Positions 29,375 to 38,542 of a stretch of DNA of 64,000 nucleotides are shown one piece after another (positions within the stretch are counted from its first letter, which is position 1; every line of letters starts with the position of its first letter). Below the pieces are notes generated by a model that had not been told where the DNA came from, ran no database searches, and was given only the letters and a program-made list of their open reading frames with translations. The position numbers were made by a program, and so were the translations under genes. Source of the DNA: an uncultured Flavobacteriaceae bacterium (lineage in GTDB: Bacteria; Bacteroidota; Bacteroidia; Flavobacteriales; Flavobacteriaceae); contig CAJXEB010000005.1 of assembly GCA_913052585.1 (NCBI GenBank), positions 1-64,000 on the forward strand, given 5' to 3'.

Positions 29375-30316
29375 TTATTTTTCTAATTCTTTTACTAATA
29401 ACCAAGCATCTGGATTTTGAGTATTTTTAATGTCTCTAAGATTCTTTAGAGCATCTAATCGTTCCTCAAAACTGTTATATGCTACTTGATGTAGTCCATA
29501 TTTATTAACTCCAATAAGTGCAGGAGCAAATCCCTTCTCGCGAAGTTGTTTAATTTTTTTATCTGCATTATCTTGAACTCTAAAGGCACCAGCGATAATG
29601 TGATATTTTCCAGTTTGCTTTTTAAAAGTAAGATTTAAAATTGGCAACGGGTTTTCAATGATAAAAGTAGCCTCTTGAATTTGATTTTCTACAATTGAGT
29701 TTGCTTTTTGTTTTTCTGCAAAATTATGTTTTTGCACTTCTCCTTCATATAATTTCATTCCACTAAACCCTGCAATAGAAATAGCTACTATAGCTATAGC
29801 TGCATACTTTACATACGTTTTACTAGAACGTCTTTCTAGACTGTTGTATAATGGAACTGCTGTTTCTAAAGCCGCAACCGTTTCCTTATAATCTTCTCGT
29901 GTTACTTTAGGGGTTACAAATGATGTTAATCCAAAGGATGTGGTACTAAAATTTTGTTTAGAAGAAGGTATAAACTGCACTGAATTTTCTTCATTTAAAT
30001 GAAAATCTCCAATATTACTAAGAGATACTACTTCTTTTTCAGATAATTGTAAGGATAGTTTTCCTGTATAATTTCTTAACTTCTGAAGTGAAGTTTCATA
30101 ACTACATTTTTCAACCGAAGCAATATAATTTGCTAACAAACCATCATTAGTTTGTAATTGTCTGTTAAACGATAAGGTTTTTGAAGGAGGATAAAAAGTT
30201 TGGTTTTCACTATCAATTTTCGCAGATTGATACTGAGTTAATAACGCTCCAAATCCAGGAATGATTACACATTCGTAGCGGTAAAGTAAATCGTTTATGT
30301 AAGTGGTTATTTGCAT
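29375..30316 (-). CDS. CCDC81-type HU domain and SPOR domain membrane protein
   Basis: N-terminal YINDLLYRYECVIIPGFGALLTQYQSA; central TM; C-terminal KYHIIAGAFRVQDNADKKIKQLREKGFAPALIG SPOR. Confidence 0.85.
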   Translation of the reverse strand: MQITTYINDLLYRYECVIIPGFGALLTQYQSAKIDSENQTFYPPSKTLSFNRQLQTNDGLLANYIASVEKCSYETSLQKLRNYTGKLSLQLSEKEVVSLSNIGDFHLNEENSVQFIPSSKQNFSTTSFGLTSFVTPKVTREDYKETVAALETAVPLYNSLERRSSKTYVKYAAIAIVAISIAGFSGMKLYEGEVQKHNFAEKQKANSIVENQIQEATFIIENPLPILNLTFKKQTGKYHIIAGAFRVQDNADKKIKQLREKGFAPALIGVNKYGLHQVAYNSFEERLDALKNLRDIKNTQNPDAWLLVKELEK

Positions 30317-30422
30317 TAAAACAAATATAGGCGATTTTCATTTTTATTCAATTTTTAAAACAGATTTTTATTAACAGTTTAAATTCATTATTTTTAAGGT
30401 CTCCCCCTTTTAAATATCAAAT

Positions 30423-31529
30423 ATGTTATCGAAAAACGAATTACGCTATACGTTAGCTTTGCAACGTGTGCCTAATCTTGGGGATGCTACTGCTAAAAAA
30501 CTGATTCATAAAGTGGGTTCTGCTGAAGGGATTTTCAACGAAAAAAAGTCCAATTTGTTAAAGATAAATGGCGTTGGCAGTTTTAAACTGAAAGAACTTT
30601 CTAAAAAAATTCAGTTGGATGAAGCAGATGAAGAAGTACGTTTTATTGAAGAAAATAAATTAGAATGGCTTTATTTTCAAGACAATTTATATCCCGAGAG
30701 ATTAAAGCATTGTATTGATGGGCCCATTTTATATTTTCAAAAAGGCAATATTGATCTTCAGGAGAATAAAATAATAAGCATCGTCGGTACTCGAAAAATC
30801 ACAACCTATGGAAAGGTTTTTTGTGAAAAATTAATAGAAGAGCTAGCTCCTCTTAATCCTATAATTGTTTCAGGATATGCTTATGGAGTAGATATTACTG
30901 CTCATAAAACAGCAATACAAAATGGTTTACAAACGGTTGCTTGTTTGGCTCACGGAATGAATCAAATTTATCCAAAAGCACATCAAAAATATATGGAGAA
31001 TGTAATGGAGAATGGTGGGTTTATTTCTGAATTTTGGAGTAGTGATGCATTTGATAGAAATAATTTTTTAAAACGAAACAGAATCATTGCGGGGATTTCA
31101 CAAGCAACTATTGTTATTGAATCGGCTTTTAAAGGAGGTAGTTTAGTAACGGCAGATATTGCTAATTCCTATAACCGAGATGTTTTTGCTTTACCCGGAA
31201 GATCTACAGATTTACAAAGTCAGGGTTGCAATAACTTAATCAAGTCTCAACAAGCTAGCATGATTACTAGTGCTGCCGATTTAATTTATATGTTAGGCTG
31301 GGAATTGGAGGACAAAAAAATAAAACCGTTGCAAACTCAATTATTTGTGGAACTTTCTGAAGAAGAAAAAGTGATTTTTAATTATTTAAAAAAAACAGCT
31401 AAAGATGGTCTTGATAGTATTGCGCTAAATTGCAGTATGCCTACTTATAAATTAGCTTCAATTTTACTTGCTATGGAATTAAAAGGGGTGATTCGTCCTT
31501 TACCTGGAAAATTATTTGAATTAATGTAG
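30423..31529 (+). CDS. dprA: DNA-processing protein DprA
   Basis: SIVGTRKITTYGK...ISGYAYGVDITAHKTAI...GMNQIYPKAH; FALPGRSTD..SQGCNNLI. Confidence 0.95.
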   Translation: MLSKNELRYTLALQRVPNLGDATAKKLIHKVGSAEGIFNEKKSNLLKINGVGSFKLKELSKKIQLDEADEEVRFIEENKLEWLYFQDNLYPERLKHCIDGPILYFQKGNIDLQENKIISIVGTRKITTYGKVFCEKLIEELAPLNPIIVSGYAYGVDITAHKTAIQNGLQTVACLAHGMNQIYPKAHQKYMENVMENGGFISEFWSSDAFDRNNFLKRNRIIAGISQATIVIESAFKGGSLVTADIANSYNRDVFALPGRSTDLQSQGCNNLIKSQQASMITSAADLIYMLGWELEDKKIKPLQTQLFVELSEEEKVIFNYLKKTAKDGLDSIALNCSMPTYKLASILLAMELKGVIRPLPGKLFELM

Positions 31530-31531
31530 AA

Positions 31532-32500
31532 TTAATAACCCAGCTTTTTTCTGACTCTCATTAAAACTTCGTTAGCAACTATTAATGCTTTTTTGGCTCC
31601 AATTGCTAAGGCTTTTTCAACTTCCTCCAAATTTTCCATAAAGTAATTATACTTTTTTCTTTCGGTAGAAAATTTATGAATAATCAATTCGTATAAAGCT
31701 TGCTTGGCATGACCATAGCCATAATTACCTCCTTCATAATTAGCTCTCATTACTTTTATTTCATCTTCAGAAGCTAATAACTTATATAAGGAAAAAACAT
31801 TACATGTATCGGGGTTTTTAGATTCTTCCATAGGGATACTGTCTGTCTGTATTCCCATAATTTGTTTGCGAAGCTTCTTATCTGCTAAAAATATATTGAT
31901 AATGTTATTTTTAGACTTACTCATTTTTGCTCCGTCCGTACCAGGGATCAACATTGTATTTTCTTGCACTTTTGCTTCTGGCATCACAAAGGTCTCTCCC
32001 ATTTTACTATGAAAACGAGCCGCAACATCACGAGTCATCTCTATGTGTTGCAATTGATCTTTACCAACCGGAACTATATTTGCATCGTATAATAATATAT
32101 CGGCTGCCATTAACATTGGATACGAAAATAGTCCAGAATTCACATCTTCCAATCGATCGGCCTTGTCTTTAAAAGAATGTGCAAGCGTTAATCTTTGATA
32201 AGGAAAAAAACAACTTAAATACCAAGAAAGCTCCGATACCTGAGGCACATCACTTTGACGGTAAAAAACAGTTCTGTCTACATCCAAACCAAATGCCAGC
32301 CAAGCTGCTGCAGTACTATAGGTGTTATCGCGTAATGCACTTGCATCTTTAATTTGAGTTAAAGAATGTAAGTCTGCAATAAATAAAAAGGATTCATTTT
32401 TCGGGTTATTCGCCATTTCAATAGCTGGCAAAATTGCACCTAAAAGATTACCTAAGTGGGGTGTTCCTGTACTTTGTATTCCTGTTAGTATTCTTGGCAT
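31532..32500 (-). CDS. trpS: tryptophanyl-tRNA synthetase
   Basis: RILTGIQSTGTPHLGNLLGA and KMSKSKNN; start MPRIL (track ORF to 32521). Confidence 0.95.
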   Translation of the reverse strand: MPRILTGIQSTGTPHLGNLLGAILPAIEMANNPKNESFLFIADLHSLTQIKDASALRDNTYSTAAAWLAFGLDVDRTVFYRQSDVPQVSELSWYLSCFFPYQRLTLAHSFKDKADRLEDVNSGLFSYPMLMAADILLYDANIVPVGKDQLQHIEMTRDVAARFHSKMGETFVMPEAKVQENTMLIPGTDGAKMSKSKNNIINIFLADKKLRKQIMGIQTDSIPMEESKNPDTCNVFSLYKLLASEDEIKVMRANYEGGNYGYGHAKQALYELIIHKFSTERKKYNYFMENLEEVEKALAIGAKKALIVANEVLMRVRKKLGY

Positions 32501-32615
32501 CGCATAATCTATGAGGATCATTTCGAATTTTGGGCTGAAACAATCTGTTTTTAAATTTTTACAAAGATAATTTTTTTAAACCTTTTGATTATCTTCAATT
32601 TGCTATTTTTGACAA

Positions 32616-33359
32616 GTGCTTAAGATTTTAAAGAACATAGCAATCCTTCTCTACCGTATTTGGTACTACATTCTAGTAGTTTTAAGTATTGTTGTTTTGT
32701 TTCCGTTTCTATTTATTAGTATCTTGAGAGAAGAATGGTATCCTGTTTTTTTTAAATTAGCACGTATTTGGGCTTATACTATTCTATTTGGTATGGGCTT
32801 TACACCTGTTATAAAAAGAGGTGTAAATTTTAAAAAGGGAGAAAGCTATATGATTGTTGCTAATCATACTTCTATGATTGATATCATGCTAATGCTTTTT
32901 ATTACAAAAGATCCTATTGTATTTGTTGGCAAAAAAGAACTAAGTAAAATTCCTTTATTTGGTTTTATTTATAAACGGACATGCATATTAGTGGACCGAA
33001 ACAACCCTAAAAGTAGAATAGCTGTTTTTAATAGTGCACAACAAAAAATAAATTTAGGTTATAGTATTTGTATATTTCCTGAAGGAGGAGTTCCAGAAGA
33101 CGAAAGTATTGTTTTGGATGATTTTAAAGATGGTGCATTTCGTTTAGCTATTGAGCATAAAATCCCCATAGTTCCCATGACTTTTCATGATAATAAAAAA
33201 TTATTTTCCTATACTTTTTTTAGTGGGGGTCCTGGAAAAATGAGAGTGATGATCCATCCATTAATTTCAACAAGTAACTATTCAATTGAAATGAAGAAAG
33301 CACTAAATAATAAAACTCATTCTATAATTTTAGAAGAGCTAGAACATCCTTCTCTTTAA
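32616..33359 (+). CDS. plsC: 1-acyl-sn-glycerol-3-phosphate acyltransferase
   Basis: VANHTSMIDIML (HX4D), FPEGGVPED motifs; GTG start. Confidence 0.88.
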   Translation: MLKILKNIAILLYRIWYYILVVLSIVVLFPFLFISILREEWYPVFFKLARIWAYTILFGMGFTPVIKRGVNFKKGESYMIVANHTSMIDIMLMLFITKDPIVFVGKKELSKIPLFGFIYKRTCILVDRNNPKSRIAVFNSAQQKINLGYSICIFPEGGVPEDESIVLDDFKDGAFRLAIEHKIPIVPMTFHDNKKLFSYTFFSGGPGKMRVMIHPLISTSNYSIEMKKALNNKTHSIILEELEHPSL

Positions 33360-33371
33360 TTTTTAAAAGAA

Positions 33372-33400
33372 AAAACCATCTTATGACGTAAGATGGTTTT
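33372..33400. terminator. bidirectional intrinsic terminator between convergent genes
   Basis: AAAACCATCTTA-TGACG-TAAGATGGTTTT. Confidence 0.8.
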
Positions 33401-33432
33401 CTCTAATAAGTTTGTGAATTCACAAACCCAAA

Positions 33433-33458
33433 CTAACTTAACTTAACTTAACTTAACT
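33433..33458. repeat. 5-bp microsatellite (TTAAC)n at the stop codon of the downstream minus-strand gene
   Basis: taacttaacttaacttaacttaacta read directly in the sequence. Confidence 0.85.
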
Positions 33459-34938
33459 AAAACTTGAAACTCAAACCGCTATAAACACCTATATAATAAG
33501 GTTTAAAGTTAACAGATGAATCTGTATAAGGGTTGAGTTGATACTTAAACATGGGTTCAATATTAAACATTAACTTTTTAGAAAAACTGTAATTAAAGCC
33601 TATTCCGACGTTAGTTGTGAAGCTGATAGATGACAAATTACTTGCCTCACCAAGGACTTCACTAAAATCACCTGCTTCAACTGATACTTCATTATTTCCT
33701 AATAATAAAGTGCTAAAACCTCCGATAACGTTGATTCCAAATTTTTTATTAATAATTGCATAATTTAATTCTACAGGCATTTCATAATAACTTATTTTTT
33801 GATTTAAATAAGTCTCTCCATTTGTAGATTTTGGTGCAATAGTTCCAAAAGGATTATCTGGGTTTTGATTTACCAAAGTTCCTTTATCAACTACAATAGT
33901 AACATTGTTTTTCTTAGCATATTCAATACTAATAGTAGAAGCTGCTATAGGTCCTGTCCCTAAATCTAATCCTGTAGTTGAGTAACTTAAATTTACATTA
34001 CTAACTCCAGAACGTACACTTAATCTTTTATTTAAATTGTAACTTACTTTTACGCCATAAGCTATATTTAAATCTCCATTTTTTGGGTTGTCTGAAAAAG
34101 ATGGATCCACAGAAGACCCTTCACTTAGGGTATTATAATATACAGGAGCTACGTTTGGTGTAATTTCCCAGCGATTATCCGGTGTATTATCTAATTTTGC
34201 TATTACTACTTCCTCTTCAGGATTTTCATTTAAAGCGTCGAAAATAGACTTTTTGTTTTCTTCCTTAACAACTCCTTTATTTTCAGTAATTGAAGGATTT
34301 TCAGAGTTATCTTTTACATTTTCATTTACTGCAACCGCTTCAACATTCTTATTAATTTTGGAACCTTTATTTATTAGTTGCTCATTGGTTTTATCTAACA
34401 AATTAGAATTTGAAATCCCTTCTTTCTCCTTAATAATTACTTCTGAATTTTTAATTAGGTCTTGTTGAACTGAATTTTCTGAAATGTTTGATTTTTTATT
34501 ATTAGAAGCTACTTTAGTTTCAAATGCAATAACCTCATGACTTTTATTAATTGAGTTTGAAGATTTTTTAACGAGTACCTCATCAGTACTTTTCAATTCA
34601 TTATTATCTTCAATTGAAACAGTTTCATCTTGGTTAACATCATGATTATCTACTATTATATTATTAACTTTTTCTGAGTTAATTTCAATGGGGTTTTCAT
34701 TAACTATAGGAGCGTTTGTTTTGTTTAAAGGAGTGTTTAACATAGAATTTCCTATGGTAAAAACTAGAGCTAATAAAGCAGCAATACCTCCTAGTTTAAA
34801 CCAAAGAGGAATTAATTTTCGATCATCTTTCTCCTTTAGTTTTACTTGTATTTTATTCCAAACATCTGGGGAGGGAGTCGCTTCAAAATTTTTGAAACGT
34901 TCCTTAAATAATTCGTCTATGTTTTTATTTTTCTTCAT
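33457..34938 (-). CDS. anti-sigma-like TM protein with C-terminal outer-membrane beta-barrel domain
   Basis: N-terminal FKERFKNFEATPSPDVWNKIQVKL, one TM (WFKLGGIAALLALVFTIG), long N/K/E-rich linker, C-terminal barrel-like strands; next to ECF sigma. Confidence 0.75.
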   Translation of the reverse strand: MKKNKNIDELFKERFKNFEATPSPDVWNKIQVKLKEKDDRKLIPLWFKLGGIAALLALVFTIGNSMLNTPLNKTNAPIVNENPIEINSEKVNNIIVDNHDVNQDETVSIEDNNELKSTDEVLVKKSSNSINKSHEVIAFETKVASNNKKSNISENSVQQDLIKNSEVIIKEKEGISNSNLLDKTNEQLINKGSKINKNVEAVAVNENVKDNSENPSITENKGVVKEENKKSIFDALNENPEEEVVIAKLDNTPDNRWEITPNVAPVYYNTLSEGSSVDPSFSDNPKNGDLNIAYGVKVSYNLNKRLSVRSGVSNVNLSYSTTGLDLGTGPIAASTISIEYAKKNNVTIVVDKGTLVNQNPDNPFGTIAPKSTNGETYLNQKISYYEMPVELNYAIINKKFGINVIGGFSTLLLGNNEVSVEAGDFSEVLGEASNLSSISFTTNVGIGFNYSFSKKLMFNIEPMFKYQLNPYTDSSVNFKPYYIGVYSGLSFKF

Positions 34939-34968
34939 TAATCCCTTAATGGGTCTGTAGTTGTATAG

Positions 34969-35508
34969 TTATTTTAATTTATTAATTTTATAATAATCTT
35001 CAATTTTTGTTTTTAATATTCCTCTAGCTCTTGCTAGGTTAGATTTTGAGGTTCCTACAGAAATTCCAACTATATCCGAAATTTCTTTATGTGCATAATC
35101 ATCTAACACATACATGGTAAACACCAATCGATATCTATCTGGTAATTCCTGAACTATTTTTAACAAAAAGTCCAACGGAACTGTATTGTCTTCAATTTCA
35201 GTTACAGCTTCTTCTTCAAGCTGTTCTTCATTAGACAAATTAAATACTCGTTGTTTACGATATTTTTGAAGAACCGTATTAACAGTCACCCGTTTCATCC
35301 ACCCTTCAAAAGAACCTTTTCCTTTAAATTGCTCAATACGATTAAAAATTGTAATAAATGCATCTTGTAAATTATCCTCCGCTTCATGATAGTTTGGAGA
35401 ATATTTTAAACAAACAGAAAATAACATACCAGAAAACTTCTTGTACAGTTCTTCCTGACCTTTTAAATCCTGCTTCTTACAATTTAATATGAGCTCTTCT
35501 AATGTCAA
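34969..35508 (-). CDS. ECF RNA polymerase sigma factor
   Basis: Sigma70_r2 (NYHEAEDNLQDAFITIFNRIEQFKGKGSFEGWMKRVTVN) and r4 (DRYRLVFTMYVLDDYAHKEISDIVGISVGTSKSNLARAR). Confidence 0.93.
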   Translation of the reverse strand: MTLEELILNCKKQDLKGQEELYKKFSGMLFSVCLKYSPNYHEAEDNLQDAFITIFNRIEQFKGKGSFEGWMKRVTVNTVLQKYRKQRVFNLSNEEQLEEEAVTEIEDNTVPLDFLLKIVQELPDRYRLVFTMYVLDDYAHKEISDIVGISVGTSKSNLARARGILKTKIEDYYKINKLK

Positions 35509-35641
35509 ACGTAGTCTCTTAGATTATTATTAAATTGTTGATTTAACTTATGAAAAAATAAATAAGCAACCATAATAATAAAGATTTCTACGATGGGTAG
35601 ATGCCTAATACACAAATAGGTTGCGTAGGGAGAATAAACTA

Positions 35642-36646
35642 TTATTTAATTTCTTTAATAGCGTCTTTTATTTTTTGTTCTAGTTCATCCATTAATTCTG
35701 GATTATCTAACAGTAACGTTTTTACTCCTTCTCTTCCTTGTCCTAACTTAGTATCATCATAACTAAACCAAGATCCGCTTTTTTTAATGATTTCAAAATC
35801 TACTCCAAGGTCGATTACTTCTCCTACTTTTGAAATACCTTTACCATAAACGATATCAAATTCAACCATTTTAAATGGTGGAGCAACTTTATTTTTAACA
35901 ATTTTTACTCTTGTTTTATTTCCTAAAACTTCACCATTCGTGTTTTTAATTTGAGTAGATCTACGAATGTCTACTCTAACAGATGCATAAAACTTTAAAG
36001 CATTACCACCTGTAGTAGTTTCAGGATTTCCAAACATCACCCCGATTTTTTCACGTAATTGATTGATAAATATTACAGTACATTTTGTTTTACTTATCGA
36101 TCCTGTAAGTTTACGTAAAGCCTGAGACATTAAACGAGCATGAAGTCCCATTTTAGAATCTCCCATTTCACCTTCAATTTCACTTTTTGGTGTTAATGCT
36201 GCAACAGAATCTATTACAATAATATCAATAGCACCACTACGAATAAGGTTGTCTGTTATTTCTAGTGCTTGCTCTCCATTGTCTGGTTGAGAAATAATTA
36301 AATTTTCAATATCAACGCCTAAATTTTCCGCATAATACCTATCAAAAGCATGTTCAGCATCTATAAAAGCAGCTATTCCTCCATTTTTTTGTGCTTCGGC
36401 TATTGCGTGTAATGTTAGCGTTGTTTTACCTGAAGATTCTGGGCCATAAATTTCTACAACTCGACCTCTAGGATATCCTCCAACTCCTAGGGCTACATCC
36501 ATTCCTAAAGATCCTGTTGAAATTACTTCCATTTCTTCAATAGATGCATCACCCATTTTCATTACGGTACCCTTACCATATGTTTTATCTAATTTATCTA
36601 AAGTTAGCTTTAACGCCTTTAATTTCGCTTCTTTTTCGTTGCTCAT
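35642..36646 (-). CDS. recA: recombinase RecA
   Basis: [47 protein letters not shown]. Confidence 0.98.
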   Translation of the reverse strand: MSNEKEAKLKALKLTLDKLDKTYGKGTVMKMGDASIEEMEVISTGSLGMDVALGVGGYPRGRVVEIYGPESSGKTTLTLHAIAEAQKNGGIAAFIDAEHAFDRYYAENLGVDIENLIISQPDNGEQALEITDNLIRSGAIDIIVIDSVAALTPKSEIEGEMGDSKMGLHARLMSQALRKLTGSISKTKCTVIFINQLREKIGVMFGNPETTTGGNALKFYASVRVDIRRSTQIKNTNGEVLGNKTRVKIVKNKVAPPFKMVEFDIVYGKGISKVGEVIDLGVDFEIIKKSGSWFSYDDTKLGQGREGVKTLLLDNPELMDELEQKIKDAIKEIK

Positions 36647-36849
36647 TGTTCCGTCTTTTTTATTGAAAATGTTAGTAGGCTAAGGTACTATTTCTTTATT
36701 AGCACTACAAAAGGAAAATAAGAAAAACTAAAATACTTTCAGTTGGTTTGTTTAGAATTAATATCTTTACTCCTTATATAAAATTCATAACAGGTTTTAT
36801 TAAGTTTAATCCACGTCTCTTTATTTTTAAAGAGCTTTATATATAATTT

Positions 36850-38061
36850 ATGGGCTGTACAAGCTGTAGTTCTGGAGTTGATGGACAACCAAAAGGATGT
36901 AAGAACAATGGTACTTGCGGATCTGATGGTTGTAATAAATTAACAGTTTTCGATTGGTTATCAAATATGGCACTTCCAGGTGACCAAAAACCATTTACTG
37001 GAGTAGAAATTCGTTTTAAAAACGGAAGAAAACATTTTTACAAAAATTCTGAAAATTTATCTCTTTCCATAGGAGACGTAGTAGCTACCGAAGCAATGTC
37101 TGGTCATGATATTGGAATTGTTACTCTTACTGGAGAATTGGTGAAAGTACAAATGAAAAAGAAGAATCAAACTGAAAAAGTTACAGAACTTCCTAAAATA
37201 TATAGAAAAGCTACTCAGAAAGATATTGATATATGGCAAACAGTAAGAGCTAAAGAACCCGAAATACAGAAACGATCTCGCGAAATTGCAATTCATTTAG
37301 GCTTAAAAATGAAAATTTCTGATATAGAGTATCAAGGTGATGGATCAAAAACAACTTTTTATTATACCGCAGAAGAGCGAGTCGATTTTAGACAATTAAT
37401 TAGGGATTTTGCAAGTGCATTTAGCACTCGTGTAGAAATGAAACAAGTTGGCTTTAGGCAAGAAGCAGCAAGACTTGGAGGTATAGGCTCTTGTGGTCGT
37501 GAATTATGTTGTTCTACTTGGTTAACAGATTTTAGATCGGTTAAAACTTCGGCAGCACGTTACCAACAACTTTCATTAAATCCACAAAAATTAGCTGGAC
37601 AATGTGGTAAATTAAAATGCTGTCTTAATTATGAATTAGACACTTACTTAGATGCTTTAAAAGACATTCCAAAAAATGACATTAAATTAATTACCGAAAA
37701 AGGAACTGCTGTTTGCCAAAAAACCGACATATTTAAAAGAATACTTTGGTATGGTTATGAGAAACAGGGAATGAACTGGCATAAAATTAGTGTTGATAAA
37801 GCAAACGAAATTATTGCATTAAATAAAAAAGGAGAAAAAGTTTCTAGCTTAGAAGATTTTGAAGAAGAAGAGAGTGTTTCTGAAAGTAAAATTTTTGAAA
37901 ATGTTGTTGGTCAAGATAGTTTAACTCGTTTTGACAAACCAAAACAAAAAAACAACCGAAGAAAAAACAATCAAAACAAAAGCAAAAGTCAAAATCAAAA
38001 CCGCAATAAGCCCAGTAATAAAAACCCTAATCAAAATCGAAAACCAAAAAAGAATGCCTAA
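36850..38061 (+). CDS. ricT: PSP1/RicT-type protein with Cys-rich N-terminus
   Basis: PSP1 core IGSCGRELCCSTWL...GQCGKLKCCLNYELD; N-terminal MGCTSCSSG...CKNNGTCGSDGCNK. Confidence 0.85.
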   Translation: MGCTSCSSGVDGQPKGCKNNGTCGSDGCNKLTVFDWLSNMALPGDQKPFTGVEIRFKNGRKHFYKNSENLSLSIGDVVATEAMSGHDIGIVTLTGELVKVQMKKKNQTEKVTELPKIYRKATQKDIDIWQTVRAKEPEIQKRSREIAIHLGLKMKISDIEYQGDGSKTTFYYTAEERVDFRQLIRDFASAFSTRVEMKQVGFRQEAARLGGIGSCGRELCCSTWLTDFRSVKTSAARYQQLSLNPQKLAGQCGKLKCCLNYELDTYLDALKDIPKNDIKLITEKGTAVCQKTDIFKRILWYGYEKQGMNWHKISVDKANEIIALNKKGEKVSSLEDFEEEESVSESKIFENVVGQDSLTRFDKPKQKNNRRKNNQNKSKSQNQNRNKPSNKNPNQNRKPKKNA

Positions 38062-38539
38062 ATTTTTTGCCCTTTCTTTTGTACTATTTTTAATAATCTC
38101 TTGCGAATCTAATTCTCCTTTTAGCACAAACAAATCGTTGCCTGGATTTTGGAATAAAGACGAGGTTATTGATTTTGATTTACCACAGTTAGACAGTTTA
38201 AAAACCTATAATTTATTTGTGAATCTTCGTAACACAAACGACTATAAATACAATAATGTTTTTTTAATTATAGTAATGAATTTTCCACACGGAAAAATAG
38301 TAACCGACACTTTAGAATATAAAATGGCTAATCCAGACGGCACTTGGTTAGGAAACGGTATTAGCAGTGTTAAAGACAATAAACTTTGGTATAAAGAGTC
38401 TGTATCTTTTAAAGAAAAAGGAATTTATACAGTGAGTGTTAAGCATGCAGTGCGCAATAACGGTACTATAGAAGGCGTTACAAATCTTAAAGGAATCACT
38501 GATATAGGTTTTAGTGTCGAGGAAATCACACAAGAGTAA
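38054..38539 (+). CDS. gldH: gliding motility lipoprotein GldH
   Basis: MPKFFALSFVLFLIISCESNSPF lipobox; FWNKDEVIDFDLPQLDSLKTYNLFVNLRNTNDYKYNNVFLI. Track ORF starts earlier at 37931. Confidence 0.85.
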   Translation: MPKFFALSFVLFLIISCESNSPFSTNKSLPGFWNKDEVIDFDLPQLDSLKTYNLFVNLRNTNDYKYNNVFLIIVMNFPHGKIVTDTLEYKMANPDGTWLGNGISSVKDNKLWYKESVSFKEKGIYTVSVKHAVRNNGTIEGVTNLKGITDIGFSVEEITQE

Positions 38540-38542
38540 TTT

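Noticed and set aside
33433-33458. (TTAAC)n as a CRISPR-like or mobile-element repeat
   Set aside because: Simple 5-bp microsatellite without spacers; no cas genes in the window.
37931-38053. N-terminal extension of the gldH track ORF
   Set aside because: Lys/Thr-rich shadow frame of the ricT tail; the lipobox signal peptide begins at MPKFF (38054).
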